A DNA stretch of 64,000 bases from Epiperipatus broadwayi (Eukaryota > Onychophora > Udeonychophora > Euonychophora > Peripatidae): contig JAQFVV010012574.1 of the NCBI GenBank assembly GCA_028023455.1, forward strand, positions 975,501-1,039,500, given 5' to 3'. Shown in pieces: positions 36,175 through 49,064 of this stretch. The stretch's first letter is position 1, and every line of letters begins with the position of its first letter. The notes below the pieces were generated by a model, which worked only from the letters and a program-made list of their open reading frames with translations, searched no databases and was not told the origin of the DNA. Position numbers and translations under genes: made by a program.

Positions 36175-36545
36175 GTATAATGATAGAGTGATGAATTCTA
36201 GAACTCAAGATCCATGGATTCTAAATCCAGCTCTATAATATTTGAGGTTTGAACTCCTGAGCAATAAACTACTTAATTATTACTTTGCCCACTATTGTGC
36301 AGTGCAATGTTAATGCAATGGGTTCTAAAAATCAAGATCAATGAATAGTAGCTCTAACTCTATTCTAATCCTTAAAATTCTAAACAATAAATTATTCAAT
36401 TATTATTTGCTATACATATTTTAGTGCAGTGACAGAGTGGCAGAATCTAAATCTTGAAATACAGGAACCATGACTCCAGCTCTGTAATTTCTGGTGCTTA
36501 AGTTTCTTAATGAATCCCTGAGCAATATACCACTTGATTATTACT
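36175..36545 (+). repeat. Trimer of a ~122-bp tRNA-like repeat (SINE)
   Basis: Three diverged units start near 36178, 36300 and 36424. Each reads a GATAGAGTG- or CAGAGTGG-like A-box position, GATTCT/GGTTCT, AACTCAAGATCCATGG-like, TCTAAATCCAGCTCT-like (B-box region) and ends GAGCAATAAACTACTTAATT-like. A single related unit is at 63235-63400, where A-box-like TGGTGCAATGG and B-box-like AGTTCAAGTCC are clear. Pol III type heads are my inference. Confidence 0.65.
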
Positions 36546-39500
36546 ACTATATAATACATGATAGATGATATCAATACTATATCATAAGTTGCTACATTTT
36601 AATGAAAGTGTTATCATTGTTTATTATTATTTAATTTTGTTTATATTGTAATCTTAATTTATATATGCATATTATTCATATAAAAGCATCTGTATTATAT
36701 ACATGAGCATGTTAAAAATTATTGTACACTTGTAATTCAGTAAACAATACATATCTTATTGTAATCAAAATTTATCAATAAAATGTGCACTTTTATGCTT
36801 GATATGAAACAAAATATAGCAGATATTATGTCTCCATTGTTTTCTTTTTCATTTGAACTTTGTGAGCAATAAATAACTCATAGTTTTATTTAATATTTTT
36901 TTTTGTAAAAATAAATTTTTATTAAGAATTTGGATAATAAAATTTTTGTTATGATTGGGGTTTTAGACTAAGTAGAATAATTAACTGTTACTCAATAATT
37001 TTTTGGCATTCAAAATGTTGACTTTATTTAAGTAGAACAATGTTTGATAAATTACATATAGGATTTATGAAAATCTACTAAAATCCATCATTTACAAGTA
37101 CTATCTCTTCATTAGGGATAAATAAACAATAAACTTTCAAACTACTAATTCACTTAATGATTTAGCTAAACACATATTAAATAAAACAAATAATCAAAAA
37201 AGCAAGTCATATGTAATGTGGCATTACTTTTATAAACTTCATTTCAATAAAAATTTTATTAACAATAAATAGTGATTACATACTAATAAAGGATAAATAA
37301 ATGAATACATTGTACAATAATATGATTATATAATGTTCTATATGTCATCTGGCTAGATTATGTTATGAGAGCACAATGTTATACTCTTATGTGGTTAGGT
37401 ATAGTGAAGAGATTCTAAGAACTTGTTTAATGGTATTAGCATTTTTAATATAAACATGAATATTTTCTTTTATAAATGACTATTCTATAATGCTGGGTAG
37501 GTGGGAATTGATAATCAGGAAAAGGAAAGAGCAATTAAAGACCAGGTGTCAGCAAAGACTTTACTGGAGGCAAGGAGCTGGTCACGTTTTTTGATTTTTT
37601 TGAGCGTTTGATAAAACAATGGTATGATTTGTGGGGGGGGGGGGTAATTCCATGAGACTTTTTGTATTAAATAAAACAAAAGACAACATTTGTGATTTCA
37701 TCTTATACCTATATTAAAGAGAGCATATTAAAATTTCCAATGCTGTTTTGACATTTTTTTATTCTATTATTATCAATAAAATAAAATCTATTGATATTTG
37801 GGATAACTCTTCCTATCAGCTCTTTTGAATTATCTCTGATCTATTATAGAACTAAAGAAGTTTGAGTTTAATTTATTCAAGACCTATTGTTCCCTTGTCA
37901 AAAGGGCATGAATCCTGATTAATGTCTTAAAGTATATTTAATTTAAACTGCCATCTCTCCCAGTTAATCTCTCTTACAAATATCCTCATTACATGTGGTA
38001 CTTCTTGAATGATTTTTATAATTTATGATAATATTTTTATAATAACTGAATATTTTTTGTCATTGTAAAAGGGTAGTAAGATTAAAAAATTGCAGTGGCC
38101 AAATATGACCAAAAATTACTTTAATGTAATATTTTAAGATATTACTTTAAACATTTGTTTAATTCAATCTTGCAAACCATTTTAGTTAAGGTCATTATCA
38201 TTATCTATTAAATTTAAATTTGTTACAAACTGCTTACTGAATAAAGAGAGCAAAAAGATAAGGAACATCTTTTTTCAAGCTTTTTCTTTATCAGTCAATA
38301 TATTTTGTGTTTGGAAAATTCCATAATTAATTTAAAATACTTGTCAAAAATAATGAGGATCATTGGTATCTAAATCCATCAACTTTTTTCTTACCCCCCC
38401 CCCATTTCCTCCATTTTCCTGTGACAAAACGTATTCCATCTTGAAAATCAATTATACTTGTTGAGGAATATTAGTGATAAAATATGGCAAATATCCGCTT
38501 ACTATTTGTATCTGAATTTGCAACAAGAAAATGCTATTTATATTTAATAGAGATTTCTCAAGATCAATTTGTAAATAGTTATTCTCTGTTGCAGTGTTTT
38601 GCTGATTAAGTTGATGTAGTAAGTGGTTTTCGGTTCTAAATGCCTTAGTACTTTTATTTTGAATATTTATGAATTTAAATGTGTATGTATATAATTATGT
38701 ATATTATATGTGATATTTTTTTTTTAAAAAATCATCGTTACCACTAGTACCAAATGGAGATATTGAAATAAAAAAACGTGTTAATCGTTTTGAATATGCT
38801 CTGACTCAATCAGTCTTTTCAGTTAGACTAAGTTACCAATTTCTCCACTATACATTATTTCCACATATGTATTATATTAATTAAGTAATGTTAATTTACA
38901 AGTGCTTTTATTTTCACATATGGTTTTTAATAAAATTTAAGATTGAAAAAAAAAATCACTTTCTTAATAAAGAACGATTAATATTTATTATTCGTATAAA
39001 TATTAAAGCAATATATATTATTTAATATATTTATATTTACATATATAATTTTAATAATCTAAAGAGTCATTAAAGTTTATGGTGAAAACTATCACTGATG
39101 ATGATCAACTATCACTGTTTAGTCACAGTACTCTTCTATATAGTTATTTTATCTGCACTTAGGCACAGAAATTAAAATAATCTTTTCTTTTAGACTGCAT
39201 ATATTCATATATTATTGTTAGGTTCTCATTAATAATGTTTTTTTACGTAAAAAAAAAAAAAAAAAAGATCGAACTCTTCAAATACTTAAATGCTTAACAA
39301 GATTAAAAAAAAACTAAGATATATATTAGAAGTATGCATCTTAATGATGTAAAAGGCTCATTAAAGTTTATGATGTAGCTTTAAAAATTGAAATGCTAGA
39401 ATAAATTGAGTTAAGAGGGTGGCAAGCAAAGATGATCTTAGTATCTCGTTGCCTAGAAACCACAGCCTGCTTTCCGGCAGAAAACTTAGCATAAATACTA

Positions 39501-40679
39501 ATAGCAATTTAAAGTTAAAAAGTGTAACAAAAAATAATAACAAATATATATAATTATTAAATCATTTAATCATACCTTACATATAAATTCTAAATAATAG
39601 TTCATAGCTTAAATTGAAATCCATTTTTCAGAAAAAACGAAAAGCAAAAAAAAAATTCTCTTTTTCTTTCTCATATATATATAATTATTTAAATATATAT
39701 ATTGTCTATGCTAAACTTAATGTAATTATATATATTACAACATTATCCCAGATTAGCTTTAGGCACTATTTCGCTTATTATTTCTAAATACTACATGGGC
39801 AATTTAAAAGTATTGCATTAAGTAATGTTTTAGATGACTATTTATTAGTCTGCATTATAGTGACATGTTTATTTCATGTTTAAAGAGGTTTATTTAAACT
39901 TCATTGTAACAATATTTCATACTCTGTAGTCAAGTTGCAATCTTTAAGTGTCCATATATATTCAATGGACCATTAGTAAGAATGGATTTCCATTCTTGTT
40001 ATTAAAAGGTGTGAAGGTTGCCTGGTTGGAAACTAATTATATATATATAGCTTAATAAATTGTTTTGGAACTAAAATAAATGCTTAAAGAAACAAACTCT
40101 ATGTCAGGAATTGAGAAAATCCAAAAAATAATATTGTGAGATTTGTTATAAAATTACAATAGTAGTAGTAGTAATATAAATAGATTTGAAAGATTAAGAT
40201 AATAATAGATATTATATAGTACAACATAAAAAAAAATTGTTTGATGTTCTGGACATTATATGACCTTCAGACACTGAAAATGATAGATTCATGGATTTTC
40301 TGCTCAGGAATTTATAATTAGAAATTACATAATCTAATATATGATTTTAAAAAGAATAAAACAGTTTACAAATAACTCAAAACAAAGCAATGGTTTCTCC
40401 AACTATGTTTAAAAAAAAAACCATAAAAAAAGGCATTAATTATAAAGTTCATCAATTTCTAGTCAGTGATGACCATGTCTTAATACCTTGGCTAAACATA
40501 ATTAGATACTCAATCACTGATCAGTAATTGAGTGACTAATTGGGGTGATTATGAAAAGACTTCTTAAAAGAAAAATACTAAGATCTTTTGTAATCTGAAA
40601 AAAAAAAACAGCCCTAACCTGATTTAGAATCACAAGTTGTATAATCAAGAGTGAATGAGCTAACAATATCTACAAGTTG
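36546..40679. other. AT-rich non-coding stretch
   Basis: No gene recognised on either strand. Features limited to poly-G at 37634-37645, poly-C near 38396-38403, a 17-A run near 39250-39266 and a slightly richer patch at 39415-39480 (contains GTTGCCTAGAAAC, an RFX X-box-like sequence, unsupported as functional). Confidence 0.5.
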
Positions 40680-41390
40680 TTAATAATTTTTATTAGTTAT
40701 TCATTAGACTAGAGATTATCTACTTAATGAATAATATTTCTATAGTGCAATTTTCATTACATCATTCTCATGCAAGATAAGTACTGGTTTCCACCTGCGG
40801 GATCATAGATCTTTTACAGATGTTTTTGGATATACTCCTCCACAAAATGTTAAAAGCAAATAGAAAACAGTCCCTACCTTGTGTGAGTGTGGTATAGTGA
40901 AAATTGCCCTACAGAAATAATATTCATTAAGTGGATAATCTGTAGTTTAATGAATGAACAATAAAAATTATTAATATACTTCTATCAAGTAATTTGTGTC
41001 AAAATTGTAAGACAGTAAGCTCTAATACATCAATTCAATCGTAATATTGCCTATCTCTATATAATAAACAACGATAAAGGTATGTATACAAAAAATGTGA
41101 TCTGGGTCAACTGATGGGTGGTTGTTCAGTATAAAGTATGCATCTTGGGAAACATACATCTTTTTTTACATATCTTTGATTATATGTTTGTGATTACATC
41201 CTTCCATATGATGTTCCCCTCACCTTGCAAGAGCATGGTGCAGTGAAAATTATATTACAGAAATATATTCATTAAGTGGATAATTTCTAGTCTAATGAAT
41301 TACTAATAAAAATTATTAATATATATTTATCAAGTGGTTTGTGTCAAAGTTGTGCAGACATTAAATTGACACTTATGATAATGATATGTG
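40680..41390. repeat. Foldback repeat (family F) with embedded HHR-A relic
   Basis: The block CATTAAGTGGATAATCTGTAG..TTAATGAAT..AATAAAAATTATTAA at 40890-40990 recurs at 41230-41330 in the same orientation and inverted at 40680-40765. Between the direct copies lies a decayed HHR-A at about 41085-41215: TCTGGGTCAACTGATGGGTG at 41101, then CAGTATAAAGTATGCATCTT, with the core ending GATGG instead of GATGA. No protein. Confidence 0.6.
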
Positions 41391-42914
41391 TGAGAGATTG
41401 ATATAGCATTAATCTGTACAATTCTGTTTTTTTTTTTCACTTGAAATACATTATACTTCATCTGTCTTTCCATTATTTGTCTATAAAAATGAGCACATTC
41501 ATTTTTCAAATCAATTACTTCTTCCCCTTTTTAAACTCAAAAATTTTGGCTTGGCCGTATTTATTATTAAATAACTCCTTTTATAGTTGTAGGTGGTTAA
41601 ATAAATGGTCATCACAAATGTAATCCAAAATTTTTAGCCTTCTTAGCTTTCAATTGTTTTTTGGTCAATCTTTTTCTGTAAACTTATTATTTCTGTTGAA
41701 ATATAAAGGACATAATTTATTTTCTGTCTATCATAAATGAAAATATAAAGAGAGTAATTCACATGTATATTCTGCTTTCAATTTACCCTATCGAAGTTAA
41801 AAACTATCTGGCAACTAAAAAAAAAAATCATTTTGTTTTTCAGTTTTTACACTCAAAAAACAAAAATCATTAATTAATTATGCTAGTTGCATGCATGTTA
41901 ATGTTATGTGCATTTAGAATTGTTTTCTATATCAATAATAACAACAACATTGATAAGAATGCATAGAATAAACATTAAGTGTTTGTCCTTCTTGATTCTT
42001 TTAAGACACTTTGAGAGCAATCAAAGGAAAGAGCAGAACTTTATAGAAGTAAAGAAAAAATAACTTACATTATACATTCATAAAAAAAAATACAAACCAT
42101 AAGATTATGTTTCAGCAGACTAAGGTTATCTTCTTTGAAAAGAAGGAAAAGAAAAGTCAAAGAATCTTTTAATAAAAATTTATGATTCTGAAGTTATTAA
42201 CTTACTTTAAAAAGAATTTGATATTAAATGTAGAGGGAATGTAGGATAGTAAATATCTGTTTTGTTTTGCATTTGAGAAATTTGTTTTGGCAGGCAATCA
42301 TTGGTGATGGATTTGTAATTTAACTTTGGCTTTTGAGACAGACTTAAAGACTCTTGATATTCACAAACAATTTTTCATACTAGAATGTGAAATTTTTTTT
42401 TTTTTTTTTAAATAAAAGATCATAAATTTACATCATGAGATACATATAGAATATTCCTATATTTATTTATTTAATTAATATATAATGAGTTGCTCTGATA
42501 GTCGAATGACAATTACAACAAAACTGACAGAACTTGAACAATTCCTAACAATTCATCCCACTGAAATTCTCATCCCTTTTTCTTTTTTAATATTTTTTTT
42601 CATTTAAAAATGCATACAGAATCTTTAGCTCACCAAAAATTCACTATTACTAATGTAAATTGTTTAGAAAAAAAGATGCAATGCATAACTGCAATTTAAA
42701 GGTAAAATTTTATTATTATTATTACAATTGTTTGCTAATAATGTTTGTTATGCTTTAGACATAATTGTTCTATAAAACTTCAGTATTTTAAAATTTATAT
42801 ATCAACTGATTTTTTAGGTTTCTACAGAATATTACATAAACAAAACAGCTTTTTGCTCTAGTGCTACCTACTGTATGTTTGAATAATCAGTAACTACCAG
42901 ATAATGAGACTTTG
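41391..42914. other. AT-rich non-coding stretch
   Basis: Nothing recognised. Confidence 0.5.
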
Positions 42915-43288
42915 ACACTTAATAGAAGAGCAATACAGAGACTTCAGACTACTCAATAAGTATGGGGAGATATATGTTGGGAGTAGCAAGAAGAGGTCAA
43001 AAATGCAATATATGGGTAAGAGAACAAACAGGTATTACTGACCTCATTGAAAAAATTAAAAGACTGAAGTAGAGTTGGGATGGACATATTGCTAGAAAAG
43101 CTTAAACTGGATTCCAAGAGATTGTAAAAGACCCAGAAAAAAACCACATGTGAGATGGATAGATGAAATAAGAAAGTGTGCAGGGATGATGTGGAAAAGA
43201 GAAGCTAAATATCAGAGAAGATGGATTGAACTTGGAGAGACCTTCATCCTGCAATGGAATTATAATGATTGATGATGATGATGATGAA
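42915..43288 (+). mobile_element. RTE-type LINE, 3'-terminal fragment
   Basis: Translation recovers the RTE C-terminus: LQTTQ.SMGRYMLGVARRGQ, NIWVREQTGITDLIEKIKRL then SWDGHIARKA, RPRKKPHVRWIDEIRKCAGM, MWKREAKYQRRWIELGETFI and LQWNYND, then the tail TTGATGATGATGATGATGAA (about 43269-43287). Only a few stops interrupt it, so it is the best-preserved RTE tail in the window. Severely 5'-truncated, as is usual for LINE copies. Confidence 0.85.
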
Positions 43289-43299
43289 TAGTAAATTTA

Positions 43300-43365
43300 A
43301 ATTGTCATTCCTGGTCAGTTTTTGACTTTTGCCTTTATCAATGAGGACTTAAAATTAAGTGTTGG
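43300..43365 (-). ncRNA. Possible decayed hammerhead (HHR-B-like)
   Basis: Minus strand: TCCTCA, TTGATAA (for CTGATGA), AGGC-AAAA-GTCA as helix II, AAAA (for GAAA), CTGACC, AGGA. The order and spacing match HHR-B but several invariant bases differ. A second, weaker candidate lies at 43815-43860 (plus). Confidence 0.35.
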
Positions 43366-46049
43366 AAACATCTAGAAATCACCTTTAACTTTTATTTTAT
43401 CATCAAGCTAAAAACTTAAAATTCAAAAATCTTAGCTTTTACCTTAATAAAAATGGAATTAAAGTTGCTACTGTATAATTGCGTTGCTTCAAAATTTTAA
43501 ACCAAATCTTCAATGTCTGGGATAGGGATTTAAATATATTACCATTTAATAGTACTGATTACTCAATTTTTATAGCAAATGGCATTAGAATCTAAAGTAG
43601 CTATTGTTTACATGTATAGTAAGCTAACAAATCAGGCAGTAAGTAGGATAGATTTTTTTTCCAGTGAAATGGGGTAAGATCTGTGAAAGTAGATTAGTTT
43701 GAGATCAAAATCTTGGGAACTTTTTTAAGTTCATATTTTTATCTTGATAGCAAAATTGGATATAAAAGTGAACGTTCAATGCATGTCTTTATTGCTTCCA
43801 AGTTTTATCTCAAGGCTTTATTCATAAAGGCAAAAATCATGAACGAGTCTGTTGATAAAAATTTTAATTCACCACCAGTATAGATGTCATCATAGTAGAG
43901 GACGGTTTTTATTTTATTACAAATAATGCATAATAGTGTATTAACGAAAAAAAATTAAAAGAGTTATATATGTATATTACAACTTGCTCTAAAAATCACT
44001 TTTATTCAATCAAAAATTTACCAAATTAATTACCTCTAATGAACTTCAACAAATTTATTTTGCTAAAATTTAGAAGAAACAGTTTCACCTTTAAAAAATT
44101 CAAACATTTAAACATCTATAAGCTGTTTTAATTTTCTAAATCGAATAAATAAATAATATAAATTTAATTTAATTCTATTTATATATGATAAAATTCTGTG
44201 CGTAGTATATAATTTCTTACCGTGTGTATTAGAATAATATCAAAATAGCATTATTCTGTCTCCCACATTATTATTGTGTGCATTCTAATATGGTATAACT
44301 TGTGTGGTTTTTAGTCCATTAAATATTTTCAATAGAGAATAAAAAAAATTGACAGATTTCACATCACATGACAAGCAAATTCTTTAGAATTTTTCTTTAC
44401 AAACATTTTTTTTCTTATAAGATTATTACCTGTTGTATACAATGATGTTTTCCAAATAGTAGTTCCGTCCGTAAGATTCACTATTATTAAAACATAAATA
44501 TCATATTTGTTAATAACTTTTCGTAAATTGATAAACATAAATGAATATTTAAAAACAGAATTCGTTTCAGTTTTTATTTTGAATGCCTTAATTTATTTAC
44601 AATTTTCTTTTTATCACGTTAAGTGAAGATTAAAATTTAAATCACTAATTTGAAAAAAGAAAAAAAAATGTTTATTTATTCTCAGCAGATGCCAAACTAT
44701 TTACTCTTTTAAAAGACAAGGGAGTAATATTTCAAAGATTATTTTCATTTTAGACTTGGCTTGAGAAGATAAAAAATATAGTTTCTATTACAGTGAATGT
44801 TTGTTACAATAGTTCAACGCTGATGAAAAAGGTTTTCAAATTGGTTAGATAGAAATTTTTAAAAAATATATGTATTTAAAATGAGAAAATGTAATCGTAT
44901 TATACATACATAAGCTATATCTTTGAAAAAGGACCTAATAAATGTTTTCAGGTGACTGAAGATTTTTCAAATAATCTTTTTTTTTTAAGTAGCTAACCCT
45001 TGGATGGCCCCAACATGTTGTTAACTTCAGTATAACAATCACAAGACCCTGATGCACATATGCATAAGCAAACTGACAGGATTATCAATAAGATATTCAT
45101 GATAACTCCAGTTTGTTCTTATGTTGTAAAAGTATGGCTGGTTTTTTTTTCTAATGAGACATCCCACTAAATGATTTTCTTACATTTTATATTAAACTAT
45201 ATATTGGAGGATTGAGTGTTAACTTTGATAATTTTCATAAGTTATCTAGTATTATTATCTAGAGATTTGCTTGCTTCTCCATTATGTTTTAGTGAGTGAA
45301 GCAAATTTTATATTGAATAATCCTTGTTTCTCTCTTTTTTTCTTCCATTACTCTCTCCCTTCTCCCCTCTTTCTTTAGATAATAAAAATATGCATAATTC
45401 AACAACTGATATTATTTAACAAAGAACTGATCTTCCACTAAATATAAAACTCTTTATATATATATATATCATATTTATGGTACATTCTCTCAAGAATTAT
45501 AACAAATATTAGCTCATCTGTATTTCAACATTTTTCTATTTTTCTCCTAGTGGTAATTTGAATTAATAACTCAATATTTTATTTTAGTATTAAAATCTTT
45601 AGTCAATATTATGAATCAATAAATTTAACTTGATTTATTAGAAATATAAGTTCACAAATAAAAAGCATTCTAAAAAATTATATTTGAATTTTTCAAATAT
45701 ATATTTAAAAAAACAATGAAATATGTAATAAGAACAATATGTTTTTTTTTCTTACTTGATAATTACAGTGAAGCCAATAAAAAAAATTATTATTATTATT
45801 AAATCATCATAAAGCTATGAAATTCTATTCTAAAATTAAAATTGCATTTATAATTATTAAAATATAAAAGTTCTGTATTACAGTGTTTGACAAAGCATAA
45901 TGGTCATAATTTCCTTTTTATAGGTATTTTGAATTTCTTAATTTGGATTTTTAAAAAATGAACATATTTTTAAAAAAATCTAAATTTAAACTTGAAAATA
46001 ATTATTTTTTAATAATTCCTATACAAATATTTTTAATGAGTTTGCTTAA
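43366..46049. other. AT-rich non-coding stretch
   Basis: No gene recognised. A small hairpin at 45063-45123 (CATAAGCAAACTG against CAGTTTGTTCTTATG). Confidence 0.5.
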
Positions 46050-46262
46050 ACATTTTGAGCATCAGCTAAGTAAAGGTTTATTCCTTATGTTAATGTTTTG
46101 AATGTTAGCTCAGTAAAGGTTTATTCTGCATCTTAATTTTGTTAACTAACAGTTGAGTATGCTTTCAGTTGGTGAATCTGGCTTCATCAGTGAAAATGCA
46201 CTCAGATACAGTTAACAAAATTAACATATGGAATAAACCTTTTCTTAGATAAGGCAAACTAA
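46050..46262. repeat. Inverted-repeat element with hairpin centre
   Basis: AAAGGTTTATTCTGCATCTT..AATTTTGTTAACT on the left is mirrored by AGTTAACAAAATTAACATAT..GGAATAAACCTTTT on the right. The centre folds as GAGT-GC-TTTCA against TGAAA-GC-ACTC. It also contains CTGATGA on the minus strand (see rejected items). Related sequence near 20575-20645. Confidence 0.6.
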
Positions 46263-47589
46263 TTTCAAATAGGATAAGGAAAATGAGAATGACCTGAATA
46301 TTATACAAATGTTTTATAAAAATGATCATAAATATTTGAATAAACTATGGAAAATATACATTTATTTTCCTCATTGCTAACCCCAATAAAACAAAAATTT
46401 ATAAGTTTATTTATAGACCCATAATCAAAAAATCTATCAATCAGCAACATTTCTAGGCTTTTGCCAGCTCATTTATAGTTTTCCTCTGTGGACTACTGTC
46501 AGCTTTAGAATTTTTAGTTCCAAGTTCTACCAGTGAAATAGCACTATAGATAGCCATAAGAGAGTGATTTAAATCCAATGTTTGCTAAAATATTATTTAG
46601 TGTAAAACATTCCAAACCAAATTGTTTTACTATACTTATATTTGATAAGAAATGCTCATTTTTCATGTGATCTTGAAACTTGAAACATCTGAACATCCAC
46701 ACAAAAAAGCATTTTCTTCTATTTATGTTTTAATTGCAACCAATAAGATTTTTGAGATTGAGTGGTTTAACAATTGGCATATGCATATCAGATATTTAAG
46801 CTATCTATTCCTCAAGATTCAAATCTCATAATGGGTAAGAACAATTAATATCCACATAATAGCATCCAATAGAATGGAAATATGACTCTATAAGGAAATA
46901 CTTGCATTTGCTTCTAATTAATATTTGCAACCAAATAAATCTTTAAGATGTTGTGATGCACTCCTTAAACTTTGTAACAAATCTTTGATTATCATTCAGG
47001 ATTAATTATGTATACCAATCAGTAAATTTTTTTAACCTAGCAGATATGATAATAGTGAATCTATAATTATAAATTCTTTACTGGATTTGACATATGACTT
47101 GGATTAAAATAGAAAACTACTAAATCAAGTATTAAAAATTAACTTATGAATAATTTTTTTGACAAAGGCAGACTCCATTTACATTTTAAATATTATTTTA
47201 TAGATATTTTAAAGATATGCAATACCCCTTGATTTCAAGGGATAGCTTACAATGGAGAGTTATAATCTAACACTGGTTTCAAAAAAATTTTAAAGACATC
47301 TTTACAAAATAATAAGCAAACTATAAAAAGTAGAATGTGCTACATGTGGGGTACTAAATGACAACAATTGATTTGTATAGTTACTGTAATGCTTGTTTTA
47401 GCTTTAGTATTGATAATCCAAATCTCTGCTTCTGCATATAATGATTTTGCAAGATTGAGAGATCTTAAATGTTAAAGTAAATTTTAAACGATGATTATTA
47501 ATTTTAACAATTCACATTATTAGATATATAATTATTACACTTTAGCATTTTAAAGTTTTTTTTATCATAATTATGCTGTTCTAAATATA
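46263..47589. other. AT-rich non-coding stretch
   Basis: Nothing recognised. Confidence 0.5.
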
Positions 47590-47659
47590 AATATTTAAAT
47601 AATAGTACAATAACTATTAATTTTAATATTTAAATAATAGTACAATAACTATTAATTTT
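47590..47659 (+). repeat. Exact 35-bp tandem duplication
   Basis: Two consecutive identical 35-bp units starting AATATTTAAATAATAGTACA at 47590 and 47625. Identity implies a recent duplication. Confidence 0.9.
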
Positions 47660-47713
47660 AATATATATAATAAGTATAATAATACTCAAGGCTAAATGGG
47701 TTTATAAATAACT

Positions 47714-47855
47714 ATTAGAAACCAGTCAACACTTAGACAATCCCAAAGTAGATAGATAACAATCAAGAATTTCAAGCTGTTGTCAAGGCAACCTCCATTT
47801 AGCTTTTTGATTGTTATCTATATTGTGATTGTCTAAGTGTTAACTGGTTTCTAAT
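47714..47855. repeat. Stem-loop foldback (MITE-like)
   Basis: ATTAGAAACCAGTCAACACT..TAGACAATC..TAGATAACAATCAA on the left pairs with TTGATTGTTATCTATA..GATTGTCTAAGTGTTAACTG..GTTTCTAAT on the right, about 55 bp per arm. The loop contains GTTGTCAAGGCAAC at 47779-47792. Confidence 0.8.
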
Positions 47856-47950
47856 GGATATATATAAAATAATGAGTGTGCTAATAGCTTTAAACAAGCT
47901 TTTTGATAAATGCTGCAAGAGAAAGCATTTAAAAATCTGTCTAGAATTAT

Positions 47951-48004
47951 CCCTATCTGCAAACCATTTTCGAGCTAATGGCACTCATCAGTGAGGCACT
48001 AGGA
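47951..48004 (-). ncRNA. Hammerhead ribozyme, core intact (HHR-C)
   Basis: Core CTGATGA and GAAA are both intact. Helix II GTGC-CATTA-GCTC has one T-T mismatch. Helix I inner CCTCA/TGCAG has three of five pairs; outer TCCTA/TAGGG pairs. Helix III keeps only the A-T pair. Possibly weak. Confidence 0.65.
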
Positions 48005-48360
48005 CATTCAAACATTAGATCTAAAATACAAACTCAAGCCCAGCATTTATCGATACTTAACTATTAAATAGAAAATATGAAATTTTCAGACATCTATATG
48101 TCTTCAAATCTAGCTATCTACTTAATTAACCATATGGGACTGAACTAAATTTAGATATACCGTATATTAATAGCCTTAGCAATATAACACCCAAAGCCTT
48201 AAAAGCTAAACTATAATAGTAAGGACACCAAATCATACATAGCATGACTTAATTAGCTGTATTTACAAATGTAATATAATGAGCATGCTAATAGCTCTAA
48301 ACATTTTTTTCGATAAATGTCACAAGAGAAAGCATTTAAAATCTTTTATCTGGAAATTAT

Positions 48361-48417
48361 TCCTATCTCCAAACAGATTTTGAGCTAATGGCTCTCTCTC
48401 ATCAGTGAGGCACTAGA
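48361..48417 (-). ncRNA. Hammerhead relic (HHR-C)
   Basis: CTGATGA intact; a four-base insertion (GAGA) lengthens helix II before GAGC-CATTA-GCTC; GAAA is AAAA, which removes the invariant G12. Expected to be inactive. Confidence 0.65.
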
Positions 48418-48847
48418 CATTCAGATACTAGATCGAAATACAAACTCAAACCCAGCATTTATTAAATATTTAACTATTAAGTAGAAAATCTTAATTTTTC
48501 AAATATCTATATGTCCTCAAGTCCAGCTATCTTGTGGCATTTATTGAAAAGACTCTTTAGACATATTAGTATGCTCATTATATTACATTTGTAAAACAAC
48601 CTCATTATGTCATGTGATGTATTATGACTAGTTATCCTTACTATTATAGTTTGGCTTTTAAGGCTTTGGTGACATTATATTGTTAATGCTAATAATATAT
48701 AGTGTATCTGAATTTAGTTTGGTTCCATATGGCTATTTAAGTTAGATAGCTGGATTTGAAGACATATAGATGTCTGAAAATATTAGATTTTCTACTTAAT
48801 AGTTAAAATGCTGGGCTTAAATTTGTATTTTAGATCTAGTGTCTGAA

Positions 48848-48902
48848 TGTCCTAGCATCACACTGATGAGAGCCATTAGCTCAAAACCAGTTTGAGGATA
48901 AG
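48848..48902 (+). ncRNA. Hammerhead relic (HHR-C)
   Basis: CTGATGA intact, helix II GAGC-CATTA-GCTC perfect (four pairs), GAAA is AAAA, helix III AC-CA-GT, cleavage position after GTT at 48892/48893. Only G12 departs from a working core; the helix I 5' strand has become ATCACA and pairs poorly. Confidence 0.65.
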
Positions 48903-49064
48903 AATAATTATAGATAGAGAATTTAAATGCTTTCTCTTGTGGAAATTATTGAAAAGCTTGTTTAGAGGTTTGTAAATATCAGATAATCAAGTCTCATGAT
49001 GTATGACTTGGCTTCCTTACTTGATATATCTATATATAAATTCATAATTTTTTAACAGATTTTA

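Larger units (their letters stand above)
47875..48985. mobile_element. HHR-C array: two tandem minus units and one inverted plus unit
   Basis: Two minus-strand units follow each other (GCTAATAGCTTTAAACAAGC at about 47882 and GCTAATAGCTCTAAACATTT at about 48287; predicted cleavage sites 47961/47962 and 48371/48372, 410 bp apart). A plus-strand unit occupies about 48540-48985, facing them. Shared blocks: AGAGAAAGCATTTAAA, CATTAGATCTAAAATACAAA, CAAGCCCAGCATTTAT, TAACTATTAAGTAGAAAAT and CAGACATCTATATG. This gives both a tandem and an inverted arrangement in about 1.1 kb. No protein. Confidence 0.8.

Noticed and set aside
46160-46225. CTGATGA with GAAA on the minus strand in the 46-kb hairpin
   Set aside because: The bases that would form helix I instead pair as GAGTGC..TTTCA with TGAAAGC..ACTC, and helix II between CTGATGA and GAAA is unconvincing.
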